A stretch of DNA of 64,000 bases, from NCBI RefSeq assembly GCF_004210215.2, contig NZ_CP067394.1, positions 2,542,001-2,606,000 of the forward strand, written 5' to 3'. Positions within the stretch are counted from its first letter, which is position 1; every line of letters begins with the position of its first letter. The stretch comes from Cryobacterium sp. SO1. Lineage in GTDB: Bacteria; Actinomycetota; Actinomycetes; Actinomycetales; Microbacteriaceae. Shown piece after piece: positions 27,002 through 36,629 of this stretch. The position numbers and the translations under genes were made by a program. The notes below the pieces were generated by a model. The model ran no database searches and had not been told where the DNA came from. It worked only from the letters and a program-made list of their open reading frames with translations.

Positions 27002-28819
27002 TTACTCCTCTTCCCAGGTGGGGGCGTGGTCCTTGGCGTACTGCACAAAGCTGTTGCTGACACCCTGCGGCACCATCGGCCAGACCATGGCGTCGCGGCT
27101 GACGATGAAGTCGATCACCACGGGCCGGTCGTTGGTGGCGAGGGCGAGCTTGATGGCGTCATCGACCTGGTCGGCGCTGGTGACCCGGATGCCCAGGGCA
27201 CCGTAGGCGTCGGCCATCTTTACGAAGTCGGGCACCATCGCGGTGCCGTGCCCGGTGTTGAGATCGGTGAACGAGTGCCGGCCGTCGTAGAACAGGGACT
27301 GCCACTGGCGCACCATGCCGAGGGACGAGTTGTTGATGATCGCCACCTTGATCGGGATGTTGTTGATCGTGCAGGTGGCGAGCTCCTGGTTGGTCATCTG
27401 GAAGCAGCCGTCACCGTCGATGGACCAGACCACGCGGTCGGGTTCGGCGACCTTGGCGCCCATGGCCGCCGGCACCGAGTAGCCCATGGTGCCGGCGCCG
27501 CCGGAGTTGAGCCAGGAGTTGGGCCGTTCGTACTTGATGAACTGCGCGGCCCACATCTGGTGCTGGCCGACGCCGGCGGCGTAAACGCCCTCCGGTCCGG
27601 TGAGTTCACCGATGCGCTTGATCACGTACTGCGGAGCGAGCAGGCCGTCGGCCGGCTCGGAGTAGCCCAGCGGGAACTTCTCGCGCAGGCCCCTGAGGTA
27701 CGTCCACCATTCGGAGATGTCGGGGGTGGTGGTGGTGATCGCCTCGCGGTACGCGACCGTGAGGTCGGCGATGACGTCTTTCGCATCGCCCACGATCGGC
27801 ACGTCGGCGGCGCGGATCTTGCCGATCTCGGCGGGGTCCACGTCCACGTGCACGATCGTGGCGTTCGGCGCGAATTCGCTCGCCTTGCCGGTGACCCGGT
27901 CATCGAAGCGGGCGCCGAGGGCGATGATCAGGTCGGACTCCTGCAGCGCGAGCACGGCCGCGACGGTGCCGTGCATACCGGGCATGCCCAGGTGCTGCTC
28001 GTGCGAGTCGGGGAACGCGCCGCGCGCCATCAGCGTGGTGACGATGGGGGTGCCGGTCAGTTCGGCCAGCTCCAGCAGTTCCGGTGAGGCCTGGGCGCGG
28101 ATGACGCCGCCGCCGACGTAGAAGACAGGCTTTTCGGCGCCGGCCAGCAGGGCTGCCGCGGCCTGCACCTGCTTGCCGTGCGCCTTGGTGATCGGCCGGT
28201 AGCCGGGCAGGTCCAGTTTGGGCGGCCAGATGAACGGGGCGCTCATCTGCTGGGCGTCCTTGGTGATGTCCACCAGTACCGGGCCGGGCCGGCCGGTGTT
28301 GCAGATCAGGAACGCCGAGGCAATGGCGGCGGGGATGTCTTCGGGCCGCTTCACCAGGAAGGAGTGCTTGGTGATCGGCATGGTGATGCCGACGATGTCG
28401 GCCTCCTGGAAGGCATCCGTGCCCATCAGGGTGGAGAACACCTGACCGGTGATCGCCAGGAGCGGCACCGAGTCCATGTAGGCGTCGGCGATGGCCGTGA
28501 CGAGGTTGGTCGCTCCGGGACCGGAGGTCGCGATGGCCACCCCGACCTGGTTGCTCGAGGACGCGTAGCCCTCCGCGGCATGACCGGCGCCCTGTTCGTG
28601 GCGCACCAGGATGTGGCGGATGTCGTCCTGGTTCATCAGCTCGTCGTAGAGCGGGATGACGGCGCCGCCGGGCAGCCCGAAGACGTCGGTGACACCGAGC
28701 AGCTTGAGGGTGCGCAGGATCGCTCCGGAACCGGTGAGGGTCTCGGGAGCAGTGTCGGCCGGAGCGGTCGGCGCACCAGGGGTCGGAGCGGATGGCACGG
28801 GCAGATGTTCCGTGGTCAT
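27002..28819 (-). CDS. ilvB: Acetolactate synthase large (catalytic) subunit
   Basis: A 605-aa ThDP-dependent enzyme that makes acetolactate and acetohydroxybutyrate. The N-terminal PYR domain carries the catalytic glutamate ([15 protein letters not shown]), the middle domain is FAD-binding, and the C-terminal PP domain has the ThDP motif GDGCFQM...NN. The chosen start is ATG 28819 with AGGGA upstream; a TTG at 28828 is too close to that site. The Pro/Ala-rich 30-residue leader precedes the conserved [15 protein letters not shown]. 38 bp separate it from ilvD. Confidence 0.97.
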   Translation of the reverse strand: MTTEHLPVPSAPTPGAPTAPADTAPETLTGSGAILRTLKLLGVTDVFGLPGGAVIPLYDELMNQDDIRHILVRHEQGAGHAAEGYASSSNQVGVAIATSGPGATNLVTAIADAYMDSVPLLAITGQVFSTLMGTDAFQEADIVGITMPITKHSFLVKRPEDIPAAIASAFLICNTGRPGPVLVDITKDAQQMSAPFIWPPKLDLPGYRPITKAHGKQVQAAAALLAGAEKPVFYVGGGVIRAQASPELLELAELTGTPIVTTLMARGAFPDSHEQHLGMPGMHGTVAAVLALQESDLIIALGARFDDRVTGKASEFAPNATIVHVDVDPAEIGKIRAADVPIVGDAKDVIADLTVAYREAITTTTPDISEWWTYLRGLREKFPLGYSEPADGLLAPQYVIKRIGELTGPEGVYAAGVGQHQMWAAQFIKYERPNSWLNSGGAGTMGYSVPAAMGAKVAEPDRVVWSIDGDGCFQMTNQELATCTINNIPIKVAIINNSSLGMVRQWQSLFYDGRHSFTDLNTGHGTAMVPDFVKMADAYGALGIRVTSADQVDDAIKLALATNDRPVVIDFIVSRDAMVWPMVPQGVSNSFVQYAKDHAPTWEEE

Positions 28820-28857
28820 GAGAGGCAAATCCCTAAGTCGGTGACGGATGGTGTCGA

Positions 28858-30552
28858 TTAGCCCGTGGTAGCACCCAGGGCCGCGGACTGCACGAGCTTG
28901 GAGTACTTGGCGAGAACGCCGCGGGTGTAACGGGGAGGAAGCGGAGCCCAGCCTTCTCGGCGGGCGGCCAGCTCATCAGGGTCGACCAGTAGGTCAAGCG
29001 AGCGAGCTGCGATATCGACCCGTATCAGATCACCATCGCGCACGAAGGCGATGGGACCTGCGTCCACCGCTTCGGGTGCTATATGGCCGATACACAGTCC
29101 GGTTGTGCCGCCTGAGAATCGACCATCAGTCAATAGTAGTACATCGGCTCCGAGCCCGGCGCCCTTGATGGCCGCGGTGATCGAGAGCATCTCGCGCATG
29201 CCCGGGCCGCCCTTGGGGCCCTCGTAGCGGATGACGACGACGTCGCCCTTGAGGATCTCCCCGTTGGTGAGGGCGTCCATGGCGGCGCGCTCCCTTTCGA
29301 ACACCCGGGCGGGGCCCTCGAAGATGTCGCTGTCGAAGCCGGCGGTCTTCACGACGGCGCCCTCCGGGGCGATGGAGCCCTTGAGGATGGTGATGCCGCC
29401 GGAGGCGTGGATCGGGTTGTCCAGGGTGCGCAGCACCGTGCCGTCCAGGTCGGGCGGGTCGATCTCGGCGAGGTTCTCGGCGACGGTCTTGCCGGTCACG
29501 GTGAGGCAGTCTCCGTGGATGAGTCCCGCCTCGAGCAGGGCGCGCATGACGACCGGAACGCCGCCGTGGCGGTCGACGTCGTTCATCACGAACTTGCCGA
29601 ACGGCTTGAGGTCTCCGATGTGCGGAACCTTGTCGCCGATGCGATTGAAGTCGTCGAGGGTCAGCTCGACCTCTGCCTCCTGGGCGATGGCGAGAAGGTG
29701 CAGCACCACGTTGGTGGAGCCGCCGAAGGCCATGGCCACGGCGATGGCGTTCTCGAACGCCTTCTTGGTGAGGATGTCGCGGGCCGTGATGCCGAGGCGC
29801 AGCAGGTTGACCACGGCCTCGCCGGAGCGGTGCGCGTAGTAGTCCCGTCGGCGGTCGGCGGAAGCCGGCGACGCGGAGCCGGGCAGGCTCATGCCCAGGG
29901 CCTCGGCCACGCTGGCCATGGTGTTGGCGGTGTACATGCCGCCGCAGGCTCCCTCGCCGGGGGCGAAGGCGCACTCGATGCGCTTGGCGTCGGCCTCGCT
30001 CATGCGGCCGGCCTTGACGGCGCCGACGGCCTCGAACGAGTCGATGATGGTGATGTCTTTTTCGGTGCCGTCGGAGAGCTTCACCCAGCCGGGCGCGATG
30101 GACCCGGCGTAGAGGAAGACGCTGGCGAGGTCCAGGCGGGCGGCGGCCATGAGCATCCCGGGCAGCGACTTGTCACAGCCGGCCAGCAGCACCGAACCGT
30201 CGAGGCGCTCGGCCTGCATGACGACCTCGACGGAGTCGGCGATGACCTCACGGGAGACCAGGGAGAAGTGCATGCCCTCGTGGCCCATCGAGATGCCGTC
30301 GGAGACCGAGATGGTGCCGAACTGCAGCGGGTAGCCACCACCGGAGTGCACACCCTCCTTGGACGCCTGGGCGAGGCGGTCAAGCGACAGGTTGCACGGG
30401 GTGATCTCGTTCCACGAGCTGGCGATGCCGATCTGAGGCTTGTCCCAGTCGGCGTCTCCCATTCCGACCGCACGGAGCATGCCGCGGGAGGTGGTGGCTT
30501 CGATGCCATCTGTGACGTCGCGGCTCCGTGGCTTGATATCGATCTCAGACAT
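28858..30552 (-). CDS. ilvD: Dihydroxy-acid dehydratase
   Basis: A 564-aa iron-sulfur dehydratase for the third step of isoleucine/valine synthesis. The cluster-ligand motifs [10 protein letters not shown] and [14 protein letters not shown] are present, as are [11 protein letters not shown] and the C-terminal [13 protein letters not shown]. First gene of the ilvD-ilvB-ilvN-ilvC unit. The last 95 or so codons (28858 to about 29145) use CTA, ATA, GTA, TCA and CGA codons that are almost absent from the first 470 codons, although the protein remains intact. This suggests recombination with a divergent allele. Confidence 0.97.
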   Translation of the reverse strand: MSEIDIKPRSRDVTDGIEATTSRGMLRAVGMGDADWDKPQIGIASSWNEITPCNLSLDRLAQASKEGVHSGGGYPLQFGTISVSDGISMGHEGMHFSLVSREVIADSVEVVMQAERLDGSVLLAGCDKSLPGMLMAAARLDLASVFLYAGSIAPGWVKLSDGTEKDITIIDSFEAVGAVKAGRMSEADAKRIECAFAPGEGACGGMYTANTMASVAEALGMSLPGSASPASADRRRDYYAHRSGEAVVNLLRLGITARDILTKKAFENAIAVAMAFGGSTNVVLHLLAIAQEAEVELTLDDFNRIGDKVPHIGDLKPFGKFVMNDVDRHGGVPVVMRALLEAGLIHGDCLTVTGKTVAENLAEIDPPDLDGTVLRTLDNPIHASGGITILKGSIAPEGAVVKTAGFDSDIFEGPARVFERERAAMDALTNGEILKGDVVVIRYEGPKGGPGMREMLSITAAIKGAGLGADVLLLTDGRFSGGTTGLCIGHIAPEAVDAGPIAFVRDGDLIRVDIAARSLDLLVDPDELAARREGWAPLPPRYTRGVLAKYSKLVQSAALGATTG

Positions 30553-30567
30553 GTTCCGAGTCTAGAA

Positions 30568-30615
30568 CGTCGCGGGTGGCACACGGGTCATGAACCCGTC
30601 GGCACACCCGCGACG
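30568..30615 (-). terminator. Nested hairpin behind otsAB
   Basis: An outer stem CGTCGCGGGTG/CACCCGCGACG encloses an inner stem ACGGGT/ACCCGT, forming a two-step hairpin 6 bp behind the trehalose gene stop and 15 bp before the ilvD start. On the minus strand it is followed by TTCTAGA rather than a long T-run. Probable terminator insulating ilvD from otsAB. Confidence 0.7.
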
Positions 30616-30621
30616 GCGCGG

Positions 30622-32820
30622 TCACTCCAGCCGGGCTGCCGCCCGGAAGTCGGCCAGGAGTGCCAGCACCTCGGTGACTTCCTTGGGGCCGCGCACCCGG
30701 TAGCCGGCCTGGGTGGCGCCCGGGCCGATCTTGAGGCCGAGGTCACCGTCGCCCAGCACGGTGAAGGCGTCTTCATCGGTGACGTCGTCGCCGGCATAGA
30801 GCACCCGGTCGGCGCCGGTGTGCACGCGCAGGCGTTCGAGGGCGTCGCCCTTGGTGCTGGAGCGCACCGAGAATTCGAGCACGTTCTTGCCCTCGCGCAC
30901 GGTGAGCGCCGGCAGCAGCTCGGCCAGCTGGTCGCGGGCCTCACGCTGCACGGCCTGGCCGTCCTGGGCGGTGGCCAGGCGGGTGTGCAGGGCCAGACCG
31001 GCCGGCTTCTGCTCGATCCAGGTGCCGAACACCGGCCCGGAAATGCGCTCAAGCACCCGGGTGAGGGTGTCCAGTTTCTCGACCTCTTCGGGTACCAGTC
31101 CCAGCTCGATGCCGTTGGCGTCCAGCTGCACCTCGATGCCGTGCGACCCGGTGAGCAGCACCTCCCTCTGGGGTTCGGCCACGTGCTTGAGGCTCACCAG
31201 GGCGCGACCGGAGACGAATGCGACGCGCACGCCGGGCTGGTCGAGCAGCCGCTGCACCACATCGTGGGTGCCGTCCACTGCACGGGCGTCCTCAGGCTCG
31301 TCGACGTGCGGTGCGAGAGTGCCGTCGAAGTCCAGCGCCACCAGGATGGTCCGAGCCTGGCTCAGGTCGCGGAGGGCGCCGACCAGGTTCTCCGGCACGC
31401 CGCTGGGCACAGCGGCCCCGCCCGTGAGGGTCCGCAGGAAGGACGCGGACCAGGTGGCCACGTCGTTGTCGAAGACCTTGCGTCGCAGCGCCCGCATCCG
31501 CCGGGTGCGTTCGCGCTTGGGCATGGTGATCGCCTTCATGATCGACGCCTTCATGCCGTCGATGTCGTGCGGGTTGATCAGCACGGCCTGCTTGAGTTCG
31601 TCGGCGGCGCCGGCGAATTCGCTGAGCACCAGCACACCGTCGCCGTCGTAGCGCACGGCCACGTACTCCTTGGCGACGAGGTTCATGCCGTCGCGGAGCG
31701 CCGTGACGAGCATCACGTCGGCGGCGAGGTACAGCGCCACCATCTCCTCACGCGGGTAACCGTGGTGGTGGTAGCTGATGGCCGTGTGGCTGATGGTGGA
31801 GTAGTCGCCGTTGACCCGGCCGACCGCGAGTTCGATCTCGTCGCGCAGCTGCATGTAGGTGGCGACGCGTTCCCGGGACGGGCTGGCGACCTGCACCAGG
31901 GTGACGTCCTCGACGCTGAGCGTGCCGTCTTCGAGGAGCTCGCCGAAGGCCTTGATACGGTGGCCGATGCCCTTGGTGTAGTCCAACCGGTCCACGCCGA
32001 GCATGATCGTCTTGGGGTTGCCGAGGTCTTCGCGGATCTGCCGGGCGCGTGCCTGGATCTCCGGCCGCCTGGCCATTTCCTCGTAGGCTTCGGCGTCGAT
32101 CGAGATCGGGAAGTGCTTGGCGATGACGCGGCGGTGCTGGCCGTTCTGGCTGGGCACGTCCACGGCGACACCGCGGGTGGCGTAGCCGAACAGGCGACGC
32201 ACGGCGCGGGAGAAGTTGCCGGCGTCGGCCAGCCGCTGAAACCCGATCAGGTCGGCGCCGAGCAGGCCGTCGAGGATCTGCTTGCGCCAGGGCAGCTGCG
32301 CGAAGATGCCGTACGGCGGGAACGGGATGTGGTTGAAGAAGCCGATCACCAGGTCGGGTCGGGCGTCGCGCAGCATCCGCGGCACCAGCTGCAGCTGGTA
32401 GTCGTGCACCCAGACCGTGGCGCCGGGTGCCGCGGATGCCGCGGCAGCCGTGGCGAAACGCCGGTTGACCTGCACGTACGCCTCCCACCATTCGCGGTGG
32501 TAGCTGGGCGAGGCGATGACATCGTGGTAGAGCGGCCAGAGGGTGTCGTTGGAGAACCCCTCGTAGTAGAGCTCGAGGTCTTCGGTACTCAGCCGCACGG
32601 GAACGATGGAGATGCCGTCGTTCTCGAACGGGTCGAATTCGCGGTCGGCCACACCGGGCCAGCCCACCCAGGCGCCGTCGGAGGCGCGCATCATCGGTTC
32701 GAGCGCGGTGACCAGGCCACCGGGCGAGGTGCGCCAGCTTTCGGTGCCGTCCTCGGCGAGTTCGTAGTCGACCGGGAGCCGGTTGGAGACCACGACCAGA
32801 TCGAAGTGACCGGGTGCCAC
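30622..32820 (-). CDS. otsAB: Fused trehalose-6-phosphate synthase / trehalose phosphatase
   Basis: A 732-aa bifunctional protein that makes trehalose from UDP-glucose and glucose-6-phosphate. The N-terminal GT20 domain (about residues 3-465) has VVVSNRLPVDY, VWVHDYQLQLVPRML, GVDRLDYTKGI and LVAKEYVA. The C-terminal HAD phosphatase (about 490-732) has LDFDGTLAPH, SGRAL and GDDVTDEDAF. The start is uncertain: GTG 32820 is the first in-frame start codon just before the fold. The open frame runs much further upstream, but I see no ATG, GTG or TTG in the 100 or so bp before it. Divergent from the TIM-barrel gene at 33007. Confidence 0.93.
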   Translation of the reverse strand: MAPGHFDLVVVSNRLPVDYELAEDGTESWRTSPGGLVTALEPMMRASDGAWVGWPGVADREFDPFENDGISIVPVRLSTEDLELYYEGFSNDTLWPLYHDVIASPSYHREWWEAYVQVNRRFATAAAASAAPGATVWVHDYQLQLVPRMLRDARPDLVIGFFNHIPFPPYGIFAQLPWRKQILDGLLGADLIGFQRLADAGNFSRAVRRLFGYATRGVAVDVPSQNGQHRRVIAKHFPISIDAEAYEEMARRPEIQARARQIREDLGNPKTIMLGVDRLDYTKGIGHRIKAFGELLEDGTLSVEDVTLVQVASPSRERVATYMQLRDEIELAVGRVNGDYSTISHTAISYHHHGYPREEMVALYLAADVMLVTALRDGMNLVAKEYVAVRYDGDGVLVLSEFAGAADELKQAVLINPHDIDGMKASIMKAITMPKRERTRRMRALRRKVFDNDVATWSASFLRTLTGGAAVPSGVPENLVGALRDLSQARTILVALDFDGTLAPHVDEPEDARAVDGTHDVVQRLLDQPGVRVAFVSGRALVSLKHVAEPQREVLLTGSHGIEVQLDANGIELGLVPEEVEKLDTLTRVLERISGPVFGTWIEQKPAGLALHTRLATAQDGQAVQREARDQLAELLPALTVREGKNVLEFSVRSSTKGDALERLRVHTGADRVLYAGDDVTDEDAFTVLGDGDLGLKIGPGATQAGYRVRGPKEVTEVLALLADFRAAARLE

Positions 32821-33006
32821 GGAATCGGGGCCGGGCTCGGAAGCGGTGCTGCCGCTCGCGTCGGTGCGTGCTGCGCTGGTTGTGCTCTGAGTGCTGTCGG
32901 CGGCGGTAGTGTCGGCTGCGGTTTCGATGATTCGTCCATTCCGGTACCCGTCTCCGCGGGCACCTGGCTGTACCTCGACGTTACCAGCGAAGACTATGCT
33001 GACGCC

Positions 33007-33801
33007 GTGATTCGCATCGGCATGAGCTCCACCTGCGCCTACCCGCTGCCGCTGGAGGACTCCTTCAGGTTGGCAGGGCGGGCCGGGTACGACGGCGTCG
33101 AGATCATGGTCACGCGCGACGAGGCGACCCAGGATGCGACGGCACTGGTGGCCCTGTCCGAGCGGTATGGCCTGCCGATCCTGTCGATCCACGCCCCGGT
33201 GCTGCTGCTCACCCACTTCGTCTGGGGCCGGGACCCCCGGGTGAAGTTGGAGAAGTCCGCCGAGCTGGCCGGTCGAGTCGGCGCCGGGACCGTCGTGGTG
33301 CATCCGCCGTTCCGCTGGCAGGCCGGCTATGCGGAGGATTTCCTCGACATCGTGCGAGAGCTGGCCGTGAGCACGGGGCTCCAGATCGCCGTGGAGAACA
33401 TGTTCCCGTGGAAGATCGGCGGCCGCGGGGTCAAGGCGTACTCGCCCGGCTGGGACACCACCCTGATGGACTGCACCGCGGTGACCCTCGACTTCTCGCA
33501 CTGCGCCCTGAGCGGCCATGACAGCCTGGCCATGGCGACGGCCTTGGGCGAGAGGCTGCGCCACGTGCATCTCTGCGACGGGTCGGGCTCGCTCGACGAG
33601 GGCCGGGTCTTCGACGAGCACCTGGTGCCCGGGCAGGGCTCCGAACCGGTGGCCGAGGTGCTGGCGCTCCTGGCCGCGTCGCGCTGGGACGGCGCCGTCG
33701 TGGCCGAGGTCAACACCCGCGCCGCCAAGACCGAGCCTGAGCGCCTGACCATGCTCACCGACACCCTCGCCTTCGCCCGCATCCACACCCGCGAACCGTG
33801 A
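33007..33801 (+). CDS. Sugar phosphate isomerase/epimerase (TIM barrel)
   Basis: A 264-aa protein of the xylose-isomerase-like AP_endonuclease_2 family. It starts IGMSSTCAYPLPLEDSFRLA and has GYDGVEIMV, SIHAPVLL, VVHPPFRWQ, IAVENMF, DFSHCAL and HVHLCDGSG, giving the His and Glu metal ligands of the barrel. Start GTG 33007 (an ATG at 33022 is also possible). Divergent from otsAB. Substrate unknown; a role in sugar or inositol metabolism is typical. The last codons are part of a long hairpin. Confidence 0.9.
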   Translation: MIRIGMSSTCAYPLPLEDSFRLAGRAGYDGVEIMVTRDEATQDATALVALSERYGLPILSIHAPVLLLTHFVWGRDPRVKLEKSAELAGRVGAGTVVVHPPFRWQAGYAEDFLDIVRELAVSTGLQIAVENMFPWKIGGRGVKAYSPGWDTTLMDCTAVTLDFSHCALSGHDSLAMATALGERLRHVHLCDGSGSLDEGRVFDEHLVPGQGSEPVAEVLALLAASRWDGAVVAEVNTRAAKTEPERLTMLTDTLAFARIHTREP

Positions 33802-33850
33802 GTTAAGCCCCCACAACTCGGGGTTTTTGGGGCTTAACTCACAGTTCGCG
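33790..33850. terminator. 22-bp stem hairpin overlapping the stop codon
   Basis: CGCGAACCGTGAGTTAAGCC followed by CC pairs with GG followed by GGCTTAACTCACAGTTCGCG: 21 of 22 positions match, with a 17-nt loop. The left arm contains the final codons and the TGA (33799-33801) of the isomerase gene. There is no T-run after the stem, although the loop holds five T. Likely a 3'-end processing or termination element. Confidence 0.75.
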
Positions 33851-33928
33851 GGGCGGGGGCGGATGGTGAGGGCGAGTTCGGTCGCGTGATCGACGACCAC
33901 CCGGGTAGCGTAGAACCAGGAGGAACAC

Positions 33929-34132
33929 ATGCGAAAGTTCTTGTTCAACAGCGCCATGATCGGCGTCGTGGCCGGCGGGTGGAACATCGTTCAGGCGACG
34001 AGGCACGGACCGCGCGACTGGCGGCTCCTGCTCACCTGGATCGGGTGGGGTCTGAGCGTCGCCGTCGCCGTCGGCAACGTGGTGAAGGATGCCGACGAGA
34101 AGGCGCTGACGACCGGCACGAAGAAGAAATAG
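33929..34132 (+). CDS. Small membrane protein, 67 aa
   Basis: A 67-aa protein with one or two hydrophobic stretches (about residues 5-20 and 33-50) and a Lys-rich C-terminus (TGTKKK). A strong AGGAGG ribosome site lies 5 bp before the ATG, which supports real translation. No family recognised. It stands alone between the hairpin at 33790-33850 and the next hypothetical gene. Confidence 0.7.
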   Translation: MRKFLFNSAMIGVVAGGWNIVQATRHGPRDWRLLLTWIGWGLSVAVAVGNVVKDADEKALTTGTKKK

Positions 34133-34237
34133 CGCGCCCGCTCCCGCCAGTACTCGTTATGCGGCGTGTCCCCCGTGTTTTAGGGGCACAGACGAGGAAA
34201 CTGGACTTCTCGCGTTGTTAGAAGGAAGGGGCTCACG

Positions 34238-34759
34238 ATGTTCGGTCGTCGACGTCGCACCGCACCCGTCATTCAGGCTCCGGTCGCCCCGGCCCCGGCA
34301 GAACTCAGCCGCGCTCAGGTCTACGACCACGTGCACGCAGCACTGGCCGACCTCGTCGGAGCCCACGGCGCCTGGACCCTGGTCCCCCGCCAGGCCGGCG
34401 ACACGGATGTGATCTTCCACGGGCTCAAGGCCCACCAGATCGCCGAGACGCTCACCGAGATCCTCGCCACCGAAACCATCCGTCTGCGCACCGACGCGCC
34501 GGCCGCACCCGCGAATGTCTCCGAGCCGCGTACCGACACCCCCGTTGACGGCATCACGGCCATCGACCCCCGCCTGACCACCGGCGCGATCCTCGTGTCC
34601 TCCGGCGCCGAGCCGACCGCGTTGCCCTGGAACCCCGCCCCGATCTCGGTCTGGGCCGAACCCCGTAACACCGTGCAGAAAAGTACCGACCAGCGCGGTT
34701 CCGAAGCGAACAGCGGCGCCCGCGCCGGCGCCGCAACTGTGAGTCGTCTCGTCGCTTAG
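34238..34759 (+). CDS. Hypothetical protein, 173 aa
   Basis: A soluble 173-aa protein of unknown family with an AAGGAAGGGG ribosome site. Residues 25-85 look folded (RAQVYDHVHAALADLVGAHGAWTLVPR, then HGLKAHQIAETLTEILATETIRL, cited as landmarks); the rest is Pro/Ala/Thr rich and probably disordered. No signal peptide or membrane helix. Followed by a short tandem repeat and the convergent GlsB-type gene. Confidence 0.72.
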   Translation: MFGRRRRTAPVIQAPVAPAPAELSRAQVYDHVHAALADLVGAHGAWTLVPRQAGDTDVIFHGLKAHQIAETLTEILATETIRLRTDAPAAPANVSEPRTDTPVDGITAIDPRLTTGAILVSSGAEPTALPWNPAPISVWAEPRNTVQKSTDQRGSEANSGARAGAATVSRLVA

Positions 34760-34795
34760 CCGACTCTGCGCGTCACCGTGTGAAGGTGTCCGACT

Positions 34796-34830
34796 GGCCC
34801 TGGTGCGCGCCATAGGCCCTGGTGCGCGCC
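34796..34830. repeat. 16-bp tandem duplication
   Basis: GGCCCTGGTGCGCGCC occurs twice (34796-34811 and 34815-34830) with ATA between, in the gap between two convergent genes. Perfect copies suggest a recent slippage or duplication event. No function assigned. Confidence 0.85.
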
Positions 34831-34869
34831 GCCGGCGCCATCGTCGCGGCCCTGGATCGACAGGGCCGC

Positions 34870-35139
34870 TCAGGTGGAACTGCCGCGATTGCGGGTGGCC
34901 GCGCCGTAGATGAGCAGCACGATGATCGAGCCGAGGATCGCGATCACCCAGGTGCGCAGGTCGAAAAACGACCCCATGTCGACCCCGAAGATCAGCCCGG
35001 CCAGCCATCCGCCGAGCAGGGCGCCGACCACACCGAGCAGCAGGGTCACGAACCAACCGCCGCCCTGCGTGCCGGGCAGGATCAGCTTGGCCAGGGCGCC
35101 GGCCAGCAGGCCGAGTAGAAGAAAACCGAAGAAACCCAT
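34870..35139 (-). CDS. GlsB/YeaQ/YmgE-family stress membrane protein
   Basis: An 89-aa transglycosylase-associated-type membrane protein with three helices (about residues 3-20, 29-51, 59-80). The family signature GLLAGALAKLILPG is at the N-terminus and GVVGALLGGWLAGLIFG in the middle. The chosen ATG (35139) gives the usual family length; an upstream in-frame start would add a hydrophilic leader. Members in Firmicutes respond to envelope stress; the role here is unknown. Confidence 0.88.
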   Translation of the reverse strand: MGFFGFLLLGLLAGALAKLILPGTQGGGWFVTLLLGVVGALLGGWLAGLIFGVDMGSFFDLRTWVIAILGSIIVLLIYGAATRNRGSST

Positions 35140-35319
35140 GATGACTGCCCTTCTGTTGGCACTGCCTCGCCGGTGGCCGGCTGTGACGATCATAAAACCG
35201 CCCTCTGAAGACCGATAGGCGTTGCGGGCCCATCGTCCGGGCCATCCACCAGCGTTCAGCTGGATTCTTTGTAGGTATTCCACTGCGGTGCCCCGGCGCG
35301 GAATCCTAGATTGAAAACC

Positions 35320-35940
35320 ATGACAGCCCGTTCAGCATTTGCCCGCCTCAGCGTGCGCGACCTCGCGCAGATCGCCATTTTTGCCGCCCTCATCGCCGCG
35401 CTCGGTTTTCCCGGCGCGCTCTCGCTGGGCGCCAGCACCGTGCCGATCACCTTCCAGACCCTCGGGGTGATGCTGGCGGGGGCGATCCTCGGTGCGCGCA
35501 AGGGCTTCCTGGCCGTGTTGCTGTTGCTGGTGCTGGCGGCCGCCGGTCTGCCGTTGCTCTCCGGCGGACGCGGCGGCCTGGTCTGGTTCACCACCTCCCC
35601 CTCCGCCGGCTACCCGTACGGTTGGCTGCTCGGCGTCGTGGTGGTCGGTGCGCTCACAGCCTGGCTGCTGCCGCGCTACCCGTTCTGGCCGGCCCTTGGC
35701 GCCACCGTGCTCGGTGGGATCGTGGCGGTCTACCTGATCGGGGTGCCCGTCACGGCGATCAACCTCGGCCTGCCGCTCTGGGCCGCCGCCGTCGACAGCG
35801 CCAAGTTCCTGCCCGGCGACCTGGTCAAGGTGGTTGTGACGGTGCTCGTCGCCAAGCAGGTGCACCGCGCCTACCCCGGCCTGATCACCCCGCGCCGTAC
35901 CGCACCGGTTCCCCTGCCCGCCGTCGACGTCCGGGCGTAA
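35320..35940 (+). CDS. bioY: Biotin transporter S component BioY
   Basis: A 206-aa BioY membrane protein with about six helices that binds and imports biotin. Family marks are the N-terminal LRDLAQIAIFAALIAALG-type stretch, PITFQTLGVMLAGAILGARKG and GYPYGWLLG. Followed 2 bp later by bioM and then bioN, giving a complete energy-coupling-factor biotin transporter. No biotin synthesis genes are present in the window, so the strain may depend on uptake (not testable here). Confidence 0.95.
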   Translation: MTARSAFARLSVRDLAQIAIFAALIAALGFPGALSLGASTVPITFQTLGVMLAGAILGARKGFLAVLLLLVLAAAGLPLLSGGRGGLVWFTTSPSAGYPYGWLLGVVVVGALTAWLLPRYPFWPALGATVLGGIVAVYLIGVPVTAINLGLPLWAAAVDSAKFLPGDLVKVVVTVLVAKQVHRAYPGLITPRRTAPVPLPAVDVRA

Positions 35941-35942
35941 GC

Positions 35943-36629
35943 GTGAGCTGCCCCGGCATCCGTTTCGAGGGCGTCACGCACGACTTCGATGGCCAGCCGG
36001 TGCTCCAGGGCATCGACCTGCACCTCACCGAACGGCGCGTCGGCATCGTCGGCGCCAACGGCAGCGGCAAGTCGACGCTGGCGCGGATGATCAACGGCCT
36101 GGTCACCCCGACCGGCGGCACCGTCACGGTGAACGGCTTGGACGTGCGCCGCCAGGCCAAGCTGGTGCGGCGCGAGGTGGGCTTCATCTTCACCAATCCC
36201 GACAACCAGATCGTGATGCCCACCGTGCAGGAAGACGTGGCGTTCACCCTGCGGCGGCGCGGCCTGGACGCGGCCGAGATCGCCCTGCGCACGGCGGAGG
36301 CGCTGGACCGGTTCGGCCTGACCGACCTGGCCGAACGCCCCGCTCACCGGCTCTCCGGCGGCCAGAAGCAGCTCCTGGCCCTGGCCGCGGTCCTGGTGGC
36401 CGGGCCCAGCGTCGTCGTGGCCGACGAACCGACCACGCTGCTGGATGCCCGCAACACCCGCCTGATCACCGGCCTGCTGGTGTCGCTGACCCAGCAGGTG
36501 ATCGTGGTGACCCACGACCTGGAGGTGCTGGACGGCTTTGACAGGGTGATCGTGATCGACGAGGGCCGGGTGGTCGCCGACGACCTGCCCGCCACCGCCC
36601 TCGCCGCGTATCTGAGCCTGCTGTCGTGA
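35943..36629 (+). CDS. bioM: Biotin ECF transporter ATPase BioM
   Basis: A 228-aa ABC ATPase of the CbiO/EcfA type. Walker A GANGSGKST at about residue 38, Q-loop region FTNPDNQIVMPTV (ECF hallmark), signature LSGGQKQLLALAAVL, Walker B VVVADEPTTLLD and switch HD in VVTHDLEVL are all intact. GTG start 2 bp after the bioY stop. Overlaps bioN by 4 bp. Confidence 0.95.
   Translation: MSCPGIRFEGVTHDFDGQPVLQGIDLHLTERRVGIVGANGSGKSTLARMINGLVTPTGGTVTVNGLDVRRQAKLVRREVGFIFTNPDNQIVMPTVQEDVAFTLRRRGLDAAEIALRTAEALDRFGLTDLAERPAHRLSGGQKQLLALAAVLVAGPSVVVADEPTTLLDARNTRLITGLLVSLTQQVIVVTHDLEVLDGFDRVIVIDEGRVVADDLPATALAAYLSLLS

Noticed and set aside
28829..28857. Leader peptide or attenuator before ilvB
   Set aside because: The ilvD-ilvB gap is too short and has no run of Leu, Val or Ile codons. 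No T-box-like structure was seen before ilvD either.
29126..29974. Possible frameshift in ilvD because another frame opens over the same bases
   Set aside because: The ilvD frame is continuous for 564 residues with all motifs; the other frame is a GC-driven shadow.
29407..33801. A 1464-codon open frame on the plus strand
   Set aside because: It is antisense to ilvD and otsAB and owes its length to high GC. Only its last 264 codons (from 33007) form a real gene, the sugar isomerase.
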